From Calditrichia bacterium (GTDB lineage Bacteria; Calditrichota; Calditrichia; RBG-13-44-9): a stretch of 14,380 nucleotides of DNA. The notes below the pieces were generated by a model, which saw only the letters and a program-made list of their open reading frames with translations, searched no databases and had not been told where the DNA came from. Positions 5,233-13,210 of the stretch are shown piece after piece (position 1 is the first letter of the stretch; every line of letters begins with the position of its first letter). Location of the stretch: the NCBI GenBank assembly GCA_026991005.1, contig JALXCH010000449.1, positions 1 through 14,380 on the forward strand. The letters are read 5' to 3'. The translations under genes and the position numbers were made by a program.

Positions 5233-7871
5233 ATCGAAAACCAGTGATTCAGCTTAATTAAAAACACATTGTCCCCGGGAACCTGAAAGAGATCTCTCAG
5301 GTCGCGATTCACAGAAAAATCCCCGTAGCCATCCACACCGGTGCGCCCCTGAGACCACACCAGATAGAGCAGCGAACCCGGCGCATATTCCCAGCGAATC
5401 ACCAGATTAGAACGAAACTGCTTGAAATTAAAATCGGGGTTTCCGATGGTATAATCCACTGTACCATCCCGATCTTCATCTATCCGATACACACCATCCT
5501 TTGCATCGTAGTGAATTTCCTCTGCGGTAAATGTGTGAAAACGATCCTCATAGCGCTGCGCCCTGGGATGGGTAACCCGCTTAAAGTGGGAATATGCTCC
5601 CGCCGAAACAAATGGCTGTCCGTAATACTGAATGGTTAAATCCGGGGTAATACTCAAATTCAACCGCAGAACAATGCCCAGCGTTTTTTGATGAATCCGT
5701 GCCAGAATATAGCGTTCTTCATCATCTTTTTGCACGGTGCTCACATATTGCAGATTATCCGTTCCCCAATTGTAAAACGGTTTGAAAGAAAAAGTGAGAT
5801 AGTTTGTGGGTTTCACGTACAGTCCTACACGGATATTCCGATCGTGGGTAATGCCATCATCGTTCTGGCTTATGAAACCGCCCAGGTTCAAAGACCAGGT
5901 TTTGCGGGAGTCCGAGGATAAATCGATGAAATAATTCCATTGTCCTTCAGTGCGGAACAGGGGGCCGCCCCGTAACAGATACGGCGATAACCCCGACATC
6001 TGTCGATTAATTCCGTTGTAGAATCTCCAGTAATTTCGGAATTCTCCACCACCATTCAGGTTACCACCGGTGAAGAGATGCTCGCCTCCAAAATTCCACC
6101 CCTGCCACTGGTTGATATTCACCGAAGCCCGCCGGAATATTCCCCAGGGATTAAAGAGCCGATACCCCACCCAGATAAACTGCATAAGCTGGTCGCTCTG
6201 GCGTAAATAGCCGATATCATTCAATTCCAGCCCAGGCGAGCGCCAGACACCTCCCACAACGTATTGCCAGTGGGAATTTCCCACGCGCCCCACGCCAATG
6301 GTGCCACCATGCCCCGTTAAAACCGTACGATTGGAATCCAGGTGCACATAATTGGCGTCCGGGCGCTGGTAATAGCGGGCAGAAGAGGTTTGCAAACGCA
6401 GCATCGCTTCGGGGTCACCTTCCACCCGACTACCTACCAAGCGCAGATCCAGCATATACGATTTGTTCTTCCAAAAATGTTGAAAATCGATTCCTCCGCT
6501 ATAAGCCGAACGGGGTAGAAAGTGTAAATCCCGGGAGCGAATGCTACGAAGTGTGGAAGTTACCATCCCTCCAATCACCGTATTTCCCTGGCGGAAATCT
6601 TTTTGCAGACGTCCTACAAAATAATTGGTAAGCGGCTCTACCGCTTCCTGGCGGCGAACTCCGGCCGAATCGATTTGCGCTTTCTCTTCTGCTGTAACAG
6701 CTTCCAATAAACCTACCGACCAACCCTGTGCTGTTTTTCCGCTCAGTTTGGCTGCTCCCAGAATGGTGGTTTGCTCGGGAATACGGGTGTATTTATTTCC
6801 CGTTAGCGTGGGTGAACCCTGGGGCGCCCGTCCAATTCGCCGACTGTAAAAGAGCGATTCGCGGGACATTTCTCCTTCCCCAAAAGCCAGAGGAAACTGA
6901 AAAATATTGCGCCCTTCAATGAAAAAGGGGCGCTTCTCCTCAAAAAACGTCTCAAATGCCGTTAAATTCACTTCCGAGGGGTCGGCTTCCACCTGACCAA
7001 AATCCGGATTTACCGTTAAATCCACCGTAATATTTTCGGTTAAACCGATTTTCCCATCCAGCCCGCCGGAGAGACGGGTATCCCTTCCATCGGCAAAGGG
7101 ATTGCCTTCTTCTGCCGGATACAACCGTACATCGGAGACCGCGTAGGGGAGGAGCTCGATTCGCCGTGGGGGACGAATGTTCTTTATCCCTTCCAGATAT
7201 CCAAAGTAAGAAACAAATCCGCTGGAATTTTTAGGAATCATCTGCCAGAGGTCCAGCTCTTGCTCCCGGTAAATATATCGGTACAATTCAAGACCCCATC
7301 GTTCCGTATTTTCCCGCGAGAACCGCAGCTGACTGAAGGGAATGCGCATTTCGGCAGCCCAACCCGAATCATCCACACTTACCGCCACTTCCCACACGGG
7401 ATTCCAGCTTTGATTCTGATTTTCGAACCTATCCCCGGAATGGATAATATCTCGTTTAACCCCGGCAGCATTTACAGCAAAATGAAAACAGGTGCGCCGG
7501 TCGAAGTAGCTATCAATCAGGATTCCCACCACATCGCTATCGTCAATTTCATCTCGCCGGGCCAAGCGCCGCTCAATCTTTTGCGGCTCACTATCGTAGG
7601 CCCTGATGAATACATACAGATTTTTATTATCATATAAGATTCGAAAGGTCGTTCTCTGGGATGGTAAAGCATTTTCTACGGGATCGAGCTGGACGAAATC
7701 TGTTCCCACTTCTGCGAGTTGCCAGATGAGATCCGCGTCCTTTCCATCAATCTCCGGAGCCTGTGAAGTAACACGATGGGCATAATAAATTTTACGCTTC
7801 TCCATTTCTCCCCCTACCACACCCCGCACCAGAAACAACCCGATAATAATGAACACAAATTGACGAATCAT
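5229..7871 (-). CDS. DUF5916 protein with N-terminal CBM9-like domain, probable outer-membrane beta-barrel
   Basis: The 880-residue product starts at ATG 7871-7869 with GGTGGA directly upstream. Residues 1-21 are a hydrophobic signal peptide (R3, then FVFIIIGLFLV). A CBM9-like module (about 35-220) follows, with APEIDGKDADLIW, FRILYDNKNLYVFIRAYD and WAAEMRIPFSQLRF. The rest is the DUF5916 region: VNPDFGQVEADPSEVNLTAF, FFEEKRPFFIEGRNIF and FYSRRIGR are family hallmarks. Many alternating aromatic strands then lead to a C-terminus ending FLIKLNHWFSI, as in outer-membrane barrels. The family is common in Bacteroidota, Gemmatimonadota and related phyla, often annotated as carbohydrate-binding; no enzymatic role is established. 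The open frame continues upstream to 8225 but that part is unlike the family and lacks a signal sequence, so it is leader. The gene is convergent with the ATPase and shares its stop bases, with no room for a terminator between them. Confidence 0.88.
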   Translation of the reverse strand: MIRQFVFIIIGLFLVRGVVGGEMEKRKIYYAHRVTSQAPEIDGKDADLIWQLAEVGTDFVQLDPVENALPSQRTTFRILYDNKNLYVFIRAYDSEPQKIERRLARRDEIDDSDVVGILIDSYFDRRTCFHFAVNAAGVKRDIIHSGDRFENQNQSWNPVWEVAVSVDDSGWAAEMRIPFSQLRFSRENTERWGLELYRYIYREQELDLWQMIPKNSSGFVSYFGYLEGIKNIRPPRRIELLPYAVSDVRLYPAEEGNPFADGRDTRLSGGLDGKIGLTENITVDLTVNPDFGQVEADPSEVNLTAFETFFEEKRPFFIEGRNIFQFPLAFGEGEMSRESLFYSRRIGRAPQGSPTLTGNKYTRIPEQTTILGAAKLSGKTAQGWSVGLLEAVTAEEKAQIDSAGVRRQEAVEPLTNYFVGRLQKDFRQGNTVIGGMVTSTLRSIRSRDLHFLPRSAYSGGIDFQHFWKNKSYMLDLRLVGSRVEGDPEAMLRLQTSSARYYQRPDANYVHLDSNRTVLTGHGGTIGVGRVGNSHWQYVVGGVWRSPGLELNDIGYLRQSDQLMQFIWVGYRLFNPWGIFRRASVNINQWQGWNFGGEHLFTGGNLNGGGEFRNYWRFYNGINRQMSGLSPYLLRGGPLFRTEGQWNYFIDLSSDSRKTWSLNLGGFISQNDDGITHDRNIRVGLYVKPTNYLTFSFKPFYNWGTDNLQYVSTVQKDDEERYILARIHQKTLGIVLRLNLSITPDLTIQYYGQPFVSAGAYSHFKRVTHPRAQRYEDRFHTFTAEEIHYDAKDGVYRIDEDRDGTVDYTIGNPDFNFKQFRSNLVIRWEYAPGSLLYLVWSQGRTGVDGYGDFSVNRDLRDLFQVPGDNVFLIKLNHWFSI

Positions 7872-7882
7872 TCCACCGGTCC

Positions 7883-7905
7883 TTGTGTTTTGTGCACAAA
7901 CGCAA
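7883..7905 (-). promoter_or_regulatory. Palindrome just upstream of the DUF5916 start, possible operator or 5'-UTR hairpin
   Basis: TTGTGTTT (7883-7890) and AAACGCAA (7898-7905) form an 8-bp stem with one G-U pair. The central TTTGTGCACAAA (7889-7900) is itself a perfect 12-bp palindrome. It ends 11 bases before the start codon, overlapping or abutting the SD region of the minus-strand gene. It could be a repressor site or a translational hairpin; the sequence alone does not decide. Confidence 0.4.
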
Positions 7906-8138
7906 TTTACGACTAAAAAATTCGGAATGTTGCAGAATACTTTCCCCAAAAATACATTCGCTGATTTTTTTAAATGGTAATGTTTGCTCCTAAGGCTCGT
8001 CCTGAGCAGGTCCTGTTCTGGATTCGCTTTATCAGAGAAGCACCAGGAGAAAAAAATCAATGGGAGATAATACCTAAGAGTTCCTGAATTTTTCGTAAGG
8101 AATATGGCGAATTTATCTCTTCTGTCGAAAAAAAAGAT

Positions 8139-8158
8139 GCGGATTGACGAAAATCCGC
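8139..8158. promoter_or_regulatory. Inverted repeat at enhancer distance from the sigma-54 promoter
   Basis: GCGGATT (8139-8145) and AATCCGC (8152-8158) are perfect complements around GACGAA. The centre is about 134 bp before the predicted transcription start. That is within the usual range for upstream sites bound by NtrC-type activators, which sigma-54 promoters require. Assignment as an enhancer is inference from position and symmetry. Confidence 0.42.
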
Positions 8159-8256
8159 TCAATGGTGGTGTTATTTGTTCAATTAATGAATTTTTTGTGG
8201 TGGGTATTTTATTGAAATATAACAACTTATTTTTCTGGATTAGAAATTATGAAATG

Positions 8257-8273
8257 TGGCACATCGCTTGCTT
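8257..8273 (+). promoter_or_regulatory. Consensus sigma-54 (-24/-12) promoter for the HEAT/HDOD/Che operon
   Basis: TGGCACATCGCTTGCTT matches the sigma-54 consensus TGGCAC-N5-TTGC(A/T) without a mismatch, with the GG and GC dinucleotides at the required 12-bp offset. The predicted transcription start is about 8283, which leaves a roughly 22-nt leader carrying the SD AAGGATG (8293-8299) before ATG 8305. Promoter, SD and start codon therefore agree with each other. Confidence 0.85.
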
Positions 8274-8304
8274 GATTTTACTTGACGAAAATAAGGATGT
8301 TGGC

Positions 8305-10101
8305 ATGAACGAAGAAAAACGGAATTTTTATTTGAAGAATTTAACCCACCCGGATGCTGCGGTTCGTAAAGAAGCTGTTTTAAAATTAGGTGCCGAACGC
8401 GAACCTTTTCTTTTTAAAATATTGTCCACTTATTTTTCGGATGGGCATCCGGAAGTACGGGATGCACTTTACCAGGTGTTCGTGAGTGTTCGGCAACGCT
8501 GGGTAGCAGAGATTGTGGTGGATGTGCTGTATTCCCCGCAAATTTCTGTACGTAGCCTGGCGATGGAAATTCTGAAAACGCTGGGTGCTATTTCCATTTT
8601 TCCCCTGCGGAGGCTGGTCGTCTCGGAAAATCGAGAGATGAGGAGGATAGCCGCAGAACTTTTTGGTGACATTCCCGATCCCCATTCCTCGGAAATATTG
8701 CTCAGTATGCTGGAGGATAAAGATGAGTACGTTCTGTTTGCGGTAATAGAGAGTCTGGGGAAGTTGCGGGAAATTCATGCCATTCCTCGATTAATGACGC
8801 TCGCCGAAGGTTATCCTCGATTAAAACCAGCAATTTTAAGTGCCCTGGCCAACACTTTTATGCATTGGGAAAGGGTTATCACTAACACGGGAATACCTGA
8901 TTCGGATCCCGTTCAGGTGATGTCCTTTCTGGTATCGATACAGGAATCGGGTCTATCAACTGCATTTTCCCCGATTTTAAAAATATTGGCAGAAGATGCT
9001 TTTGGTCTGGGCGAGGAGGCTATAAAAGCTCTGGCGGAAATATTGAAAAAAAATCCTCATTTAACCCTACCACATTCTTTGTTACCGGTGTTGATTTCGA
9101 ATAAAGAACGTTATCGTACAGCTTTTTTGTATGAAACGTTTTTAACCTGCCTCTCGGCTATTCCGGCTGCGGAATCGTTCCGCCTGCTTGTTAAGGAAGC
9201 AGGGGAGGACAAAACAAAAGTTGCCAGAGAAAAGTTGCGTTTCTTCTTAAAACGCTATCCTTCTTTTTTGGTGAGTGAATATGCCCGATTAAGACCTGAG
9301 GACCGTTTGCAGTGTCTGGAAATTCTGGGAAATGAGAATGTAAAGGTTTACGACGAGGCATTATTCGAAATATATCCCGGAGTAGAAAACCCCCGGGAAA
9401 AAGAAATGCTTTTAAAGGTAATTTCTCAGAGCACTCATCCCAGAACCACTCCCTTTCTGATTCAGCAACTTTCGCGGCAGAAAGGAGAAATTCGGGCGCA
9501 GATATTAAAGTACCTGGCAGGAATGGGTAACGAGGAACTCTGGCAAATTTTCCTGCAACATCTGGAAGACGAGGATCATGAAGTGCGGGAAGCGGCTTTA
9601 CAGGGATTACTGCGGTATCCGGGAAAAACTGCCCGGTACGTCCAGACTCGCCTGGAGAGGGGAAAACCTTCTCAAATTGCCCGTTGGCTGGATGTTGCCT
9701 TCGCCCTGCCTATCTCTTATGCCGAAAATGTACTGAATCAGTGGTTAAAAACGGAGGCGGAGAAAAATATCGATTTATTAAAAGAGCATCTTAAAGCCAG
9801 TGGAAAGGTAAAAGATTTTATAATTGCTGGATTGGTCGCACTCCAATATCCAGAGCTGGAAGAGAAATTTTTCTCTCGTATGAAAATTGAAGAAAAGAAA
9901 CTTCTACTGGATGCTGAGAGCAGAAAATACTGGGGTTCTCTGGAGCCTGCTGCCCGGGAGCGATTGCGCTATGTACTCCGTAACATCCCGGAGCTCGGAT
10001 CTGGTTTGTCTCCGGAACATCTTCCAGACTCTCTTGCTTCACAATCACGAAATAAAATGGAAGTTTTTTCGGCACCAGAGAGTGAAATGATGAGTTTTTA
10101 G
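8305..10101 (+). CDS. HEAT-repeat scaffold protein, first gene of the operon
   Basis: The 598-residue, all-helical protein has HEAT-type repeats. The clearest are at about 12-30 (THPDAAVRKEAVLKLG), 44-60 (FSDGHPEVRDALYQVF), 76-94 (SPQISVRSLAMEILKTLG), 107-122, 136-154 (LEDKDEYVLFAVIESLG), 389-408 and 420-436 (LEDEDHEVREAALQGL). The middle (about 200-380) is helical but degenerate. No catalytic motif, signal peptide or membrane segment is seen, and the last 30 residues look disordered. HEAT arrays act as protein-binding scaffolds, so it may hold together the signalling proteins encoded downstream; that is inference from the operon. ATG 8305 is chosen because AAGGA lies seven bases upstream and the sigma-54 start falls just before it. 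The longer in-frame start at 8104 would lie upstream of the promoter. The next gene begins 27 nt later. Confidence 0.85.
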   Translation: MNEEKRNFYLKNLTHPDAAVRKEAVLKLGAEREPFLFKILSTYFSDGHPEVRDALYQVFVSVRQRWVAEIVVDVLYSPQISVRSLAMEILKTLGAISIFPLRRLVVSENREMRRIAAELFGDIPDPHSSEILLSMLEDKDEYVLFAVIESLGKLREIHAIPRLMTLAEGYPRLKPAILSALANTFMHWERVITNTGIPDSDPVQVMSFLVSIQESGLSTAFSPILKILAEDAFGLGEEAIKALAEILKKNPHLTLPHSLLPVLISNKERYRTAFLYETFLTCLSAIPAAESFRLLVKEAGEDKTKVAREKLRFFLKRYPSFLVSEYARLRPEDRLQCLEILGNENVKVYDEALFEIYPGVENPREKEMLLKVISQSTHPRTTPFLIQQLSRQKGEIRAQILKYLAGMGNEELWQIFLQHLEDEDHEVREAALQGLLRYPGKTARYVQTRLERGKPSQIARWLDVAFALPISYAENVLNQWLKTEAEKNIDLLKEHLKASGKVKDFIIAGLVALQYPELEEKFFSRMKIEEKKLLLDAESRKYWGSLEPAARERLRYVLRNIPELGSGLSPEHLPDSLASQSRNKMEVFSAPESEMMSF

Positions 10102-10128
10102 ACAAGACGCAAAGGGTGAGGTGTTGTA

Positions 10129-11010
10129 ATGGCATTGCCTCAGGAAGTACAACAAAAAATATCTCGAATCGAAAATCTGGCAACCCTGCCTAACATTGCT
10201 ACCGAAATCATGGAAATGATTCGTCGTAGCAATACCAGTATGCGGGACATTGCCCGGGTTATCGAAAAAGATGCCAGTATTACGGCAAAAATTATTAAAG
10301 TGTCGAATTCTCCCCTATGGGGGTTCCAGGGACGGATAGATAATGTAAAACGAGCGCTGGTTCTGCTGGGATTAAAACAGGTGACCAACATCGTGATTGC
10401 GGTAAGTCTGTACAGCACATTTTCCAGATTAAAACCCAATCCATATTTCGATCGGGAAAAATTCTGGTTGCATTCCGCCGGTACCGGGCAAATTGCCCGG
10501 GCTTTTTCCCGTAAACTAGGTTTAAACTTCCACGGAGAAGATTTTGTCGCCGCTCTGATCCACGATATTGGCAAAATGGTCCTGGACCAATTCTTTTCCG
10601 AAAAGTTTCAACACATCCTTCAGTATGCCAAAGAAACAGGGCGAGAAATAGTAAGTGTGGAACGGGAAGTTCTGGGTTGTACTCATGCAGATATCGGGGG
10701 GTGGCTGCTTAAATACTGGAATTTCCCGGATACTATTATTCAGGCAGTTCAATGGCATCATACCCCTTCCAGAGCACATTCCCATAAAGAATTAGCAGCA
10801 ATTATTCATCTCTCCGAAATTCTGTGCGAGTTGTGGGGAATTGGCTTCGATGATGATATCAAAGTGATGAATGTAAGCCATAACGAAGGCTGGAAAATTC
10901 TTAGAAAACATAGTGCGTCATTGATGAAACTGGATGTGGAACGATTTATCATGGATCTGTACCTGGAAATTGAAAAAGCCAAATTATTTATTCAATTGAT
11001 AGGGGATTAA
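10129..11010 (+). CDS. HDOD-domain signalling protein (first of two paralogues)
   Basis: The 293-residue protein is almost entirely an HDOD domain, a relative of HD phosphohydrolases found in bacterial signalling, often beside chemotaxis and c-di-GMP genes. Typical elements are LATLPNIATEIMEMI (17-31), KIIKVSNSPLWG (54-65) and ALVLLGLKQVTNIVI (76-90). The HD-type metal-ligand set looks complete: H115, H145-D146 (HDIGK), H186 (THADIGGWLL) and H210-H211; the last acidic position is E230. Many HDOD proteins are degenerate here, so hydrolase activity is possible but unproven. No extra output domain is fused. GAGGTG five bases before the ATG serves as SD. It lies between the HEAT gene (27 nt) and cheR (16 nt). 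Residues 1-211 align without gaps to the second HDOD protein of the operon. Confidence 0.9.
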   Translation: MALPQEVQQKISRIENLATLPNIATEIMEMIRRSNTSMRDIARVIEKDASITAKIIKVSNSPLWGFQGRIDNVKRALVLLGLKQVTNIVIAVSLYSTFSRLKPNPYFDREKFWLHSAGTGQIARAFSRKLGLNFHGEDFVAALIHDIGKMVLDQFFSEKFQHILQYAKETGREIVSVEREVLGCTHADIGGWLLKYWNFPDTIIQAVQWHHTPSRAHSHKELAAIIHLSEILCELWGIGFDDDIKVMNVSHNEGWKILRKHSASLMKLDVERFIMDLYLEIEKAKLFIQLIGD

Positions 11011-11026
11011 CCATAAGGGAAATAAC

Positions 11027-11914
11027 ATGTTAACGAACCATAAAATAGCTTCCCCAACAACTGTTAACCAGAACGATGTTCCGGTGCTGGAACATGAAAC
11101 TTTTGAACAACTAAAACAACTTGTTTACCAGCATAGCGGGATTTATTTAACTGAAAATAAACGTGGTTTTATCGAAAATCGTTTAAGTAAACGGTTGCAA
11201 TCCCTTTCTTTAAACAATTATTCTGAGTACCTTTCGTTTCTTATTTCCCAGGGCAAACAATCGGGAGAAATAGAAAAACTAATTAATCTGGTTACTATTA
11301 CCGAAACGAACTTTTTCCGGGACGAAGCCCAACTGAATGCCCTGATAGAAGTGGTGTTGCCTGATTTATTGAAAGAAAAAAGTGCGCCGGAAAAGATTCG
11401 TATTCTTAGTGTAGGATGCGCTACCGGAGAGGAAGTTTACTCCATTATTATGCTCATCGATAATTCATTTTCGGAAATTCTGAAAAGCGAACGTCTGGAA
11501 ATTGTGGGGACGGATATCAATCATCAGGCACTGCAGAAAGCTTATAAAGGTGTTTACCAGAGTTTTTCGTTGCGGGGTATTCCGCCAGAATACAAAAAAA
11601 AGTATTTCCAGAGCAAAGGAGATGTGTATGTAATTCACCCCCGGATACGCAAACATATTCAATTCCGCCATGTGAGCCTGATTGATTCCACAGCGATGCT
11701 GGAATTGGGGAAATTCGACATCATTTTCTGCCGCAATGTTCTTATCTTTTTCGATCAGATGGCGCGAGAGAAATCGGTGCTTATCCTGAGCGAATTGCTA
11801 AAACCGGGGGGCTATTTGTTCGTTGGGCAGGCAGAAACTTTACATGGATTAAATCATTCCCTGGAACTGGTATTGTTCCGAAAAAGTATGGGCTACAAAA
11901 AACCGGGAAATTAA
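11027..11914 (+). CDS. cheR: CheR, chemotaxis receptor methyltransferase
   Basis: At 295 residues the protein is a complete CheR, transferring methyl groups from S-adenosylmethionine to receptor glutamates. The N-terminal helical domain (about 24-88) is followed by TETNFFRD (92-99), the SAM-binding loop SVGCATGEEVYSI (128-140), D163 (GTDIN), the beta-subdomain segment YKGVYQSFSLRGIPPEYK, and FDIIFCRNVLIFFD (230-243). No C-terminal TPR extension is present. The first 20 residues are a short extra tail. SD AAGGGA lies six bases before the ATG. It sits between an HDOD gene and cheY, 19 nt upstream of the latter. No cheB, cheA, cheW or receptor gene is visible, so its substrate must be encoded elsewhere. 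Confidence 0.95.
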   Translation: MLTNHKIASPTTVNQNDVPVLEHETFEQLKQLVYQHSGIYLTENKRGFIENRLSKRLQSLSLNNYSEYLSFLISQGKQSGEIEKLINLVTITETNFFRDEAQLNALIEVVLPDLLKEKSAPEKIRILSVGCATGEEVYSIIMLIDNSFSEILKSERLEIVGTDINHQALQKAYKGVYQSFSLRGIPPEYKKKYFQSKGDVYVIHPRIRKHIQFRHVSLIDSTAMLELGKFDIIFCRNVLIFFDQMAREKSVLILSELLKPGGYLFVGQAETLHGLNHSLELVLFRKSMGYKKPGN

Positions 11915-11933
11915 GTAATTGAGGAAGGGAATC

Positions 11934-12317
11934 ATGAAAAAAGATATGAAAATTCTAATTGTTGATGATTCCATGACCATGAGGCGGATTATTGCTAATA
12001 CTCTGAAAACTCTGGGGTACGAATCGTTTGTGGAAGCGGAGGATGGAAAAGATGCTTTTGCAAAGTTGTACGCTGAATCTCCCGATTTTATCATCACCGA
12101 TTGGAACATGCCCAATATGAGCGGACTGGAATTTGTAAGAGCCGTTCGCAATGATAAGAATTTCAGTAATATCCCCATATTAATGGTGACCACACGAGGT
12201 ATGAAGCGCGATATTTTAGAAGCGCTGAAAGCCCGAGTGAATTCTTATATCATCAAGCCTTTTACTCCCGATATAATGAAAGAGAAAGTTGAACAGATTT
12301 TAAGTAAAATTAATTAA
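11934..12317 (+). CDS. cheY: CheY, single-domain chemotaxis response regulator
   Basis: The 127-residue receiver has all active-site residues: D11/D12, phosphoacceptor D56 in ITDWNMPNMSGLE, T86 in LMVTTRG, and K108 in IIKPF, with Y105 at the switch position of enterobacterial CheY (Y106). The DWNMPNM segment is very close to classical CheY, so this is probably a true motor- or chemotaxis-type regulator rather than a transcription factor. Phospho-transfer is expected from a CheA encoded elsewhere. The start at 11934 has GAGGAAGGGA directly upstream; a TTG at 11919 precedes that SD and is rejected. It is followed after five bases by the FlhB-like gene, whose own SD is poor, so translation is probably coupled. 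Confidence 0.95.
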   Translation: MKKDMKILIVDDSMTMRRIIANTLKTLGYESFVEAEDGKDAFAKLYAESPDFIITDWNMPNMSGLEFVRAVRNDKNFSNIPILMVTTRGMKRDILEALKARVNSYIIKPFTPDIMKEKVEQILSKIN

Positions 12318-12322
12318 GAGCT

Positions 12323-12619
12323 ATGGCAGAATCTGGTGAGAAAAAGCAATCTCTCTCCTCGGCAATTGCATTAAGATACCGTGTTCAGGAAGATGAAGCG
12401 CCGGTAGTTACAGCTCGGGGGAAGGGGCATGTGGCCGAGAAAATTGTGGAAATTGCCCGGCAGTCTCAAGTTCCGATTGTTCGGGATGAAAAATTAGCCG
12501 AAGCGTTGAGCGAAATTGAGTTGCAAACCCCTGTTCCGGTAGAAGCGTTTCGGGCTGTTGCCGAAATTTACGCATTTTTAATGGAACTGGATCGTGAATA
12601 TGCGCAGCGTATTTTTTAA
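12323..12619 (+). CDS. Free-standing FlhB C-terminal-domain homologue (FhlB/YlqH-like, type III export switch)
   Basis: The 98-residue protein matches the soluble C-terminal domain of FlhB/EscU/YscU. Visible elements are AIALRYRVQEDEAPVVTARG (14-33), a GHVAEKIVEIARQSQVPIV helix-strand pair, EKLAEAL, and VPVEAFRAVAEIYAFLMEL. FlhB proteins sit in the flagellar or type III export gate and switch substrate class after self-cleavage at NPTH. This protein has no membrane part and no NPTH, so it resembles the post-cleavage fragment. Stand-alone versions exist in many flagellated bacteria, usually beside fliK; here it is beside cheY instead. Only AAGAG (12316-12320) precedes the ATG, overlapping the cheY stop. 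Its last codons overlap the next gene by 20 bases. Confidence 0.85.
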   Translation: MAESGEKKQSLSSAIALRYRVQEDEAPVVTARGKGHVAEKIVEIARQSQVPIVRDEKLAEALSEIELQTPVPVEAFRAVAEIYAFLMELDREYAQRIF

Positions 12620-13199
12620 TTTTCTGGGAATCATAATGATTATCGTCCTTCTGGGATGCGGTTCCAGCGCGGTGAAAATTGCTAAAGAACCCCAGCCTCT
12701 GGGGGTGGTACCTTTTACCTCGGATAATGTTGCCGGAAATTTATCGGAGTTGAATCAAAGACTGTTTGTAGCGCTGGAAGGTAGCGGGCGTTTTCGGGTC
12801 ATACCTCTGGATACGGTTCCCGGCCTCTGGAATGAGCAACAAATGAGCGGGGTGAAGGACAGTACTCTAAAATGGATTTTAACGGGGAAATTTGAACTGG
12901 AAAATCAAAAAACCGGGCGGGGGACGTATTTCCCTTTTATCGTGTTTAAACCGTACGTGGCTATTCAGGTGAAGGCGCAATATCGCTTATTCAACCGGGA
13001 GAAAAATAATTGGGCCGAGATTCGTATGGTTGAAGCGACAGCCAAACGGGTAAACGATTTGCAGTTTTTTGAGGTGGATCCTAGCGATCCGGATTTGCAA
13101 CTGGATGCCAAAGACCGCGAAATATTGCGCCAGAAAGCGTATCAGGAAGTTTTCCGAAAAATGGCTCAATCTGTTTCGTCAAAAATGAAAATCAAGTGA
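12600..13199 (+). CDS. Lipoprotein of unknown function, CsgG/FlgT-like fold possible
   Basis: The product is 199 residues. A lipoprotein signal (R2, hydrophobic core FLGIIMIIV, lipobox LLGC with C20) predicts export and lipidation. The mature part runs PLGVVPFTSDN, then LNQRLFVALEGSGRFRVIPL, then LKWILTGKFELEN, and a strand-rich part ending QKAYQEVFRKMAQSVSSKMK. The order 'VVPF, paired helix, gRFrV, iLtGkfe' resembles envelope proteins of the CsgG/FlgT/LpoB type that assemble pores or flagellar basal-body parts. That is a pattern-level guess, not a recognised family. A GTG at 12594 is an alternative start. The gene overlaps the FlhB-like gene and touches the next HDOD gene, so its product probably belongs to the same process. 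Confidence 0.75.
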   Translation: MRSVFFNFLGIIMIIVLLGCGSSAVKIAKEPQPLGVVPFTSDNVAGNLSELNQRLFVALEGSGRFRVIPLDTVPGLWNEQQMSGVKDSTLKWILTGKFELENQKTGRGTYFPFIVFKPYVAIQVKAQYRLFNREKNNWAEIRMVEATAKRVNDLQFFEVDPSDPDLQLDAKDREILRQKAYQEVFRKMAQSVSSKMKIK

Positions 13200-13210
13200 A
13201 TCGAGCGAGT

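Larger units (their letters stand above)
7872..8304. other. Divergent regulatory region between the DUF5916 gene and the HEAT/Che operon
   Basis: About 430 bases with no convincing gene. In-frame extensions of both flanking genes cross it, but neither has an SD or family-like sequence. It holds a hairpin/palindrome next to the DUF5916 start (7883-7905), an inverted repeat (8139-8158) and a sigma-54 promoter (8257-8273), each listed separately. Confidence 0.6.

Noticed and set aside
7260..7637. 125-codon plus-strand open frame inside the DUF5916 gene
   Set aside because: Lies fully opposite a well-supported gene, has no SD and no recognisable domain.
7931..7947. Minus-strand GG-N10-GC pair that could be a second sigma-54 promoter for the DUF5916 gene
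   Set aside because: Spacing is right, but TGGCAC is replaced by GGGAAA and TTGC by CTGC; too weak beside the perfect site on the other strand.
7872..8225. 118-codon N-terminal extension of the DUF5916 protein
   Set aside because: It would bury the signal peptide inside the protein, and it reads as random translation of a regulatory region.
8104..8304. 67-codon N-terminal extension of the HEAT protein
   Set aside because: It would contain the sigma-54 promoter, has no SD, and its sequence does not resemble HEAT repeats.
9818..10183. 121-codon minus-strand open frame over the HEAT/HDOD junction
   Set aside because: Antisense to two real genes, no SD and no family features.
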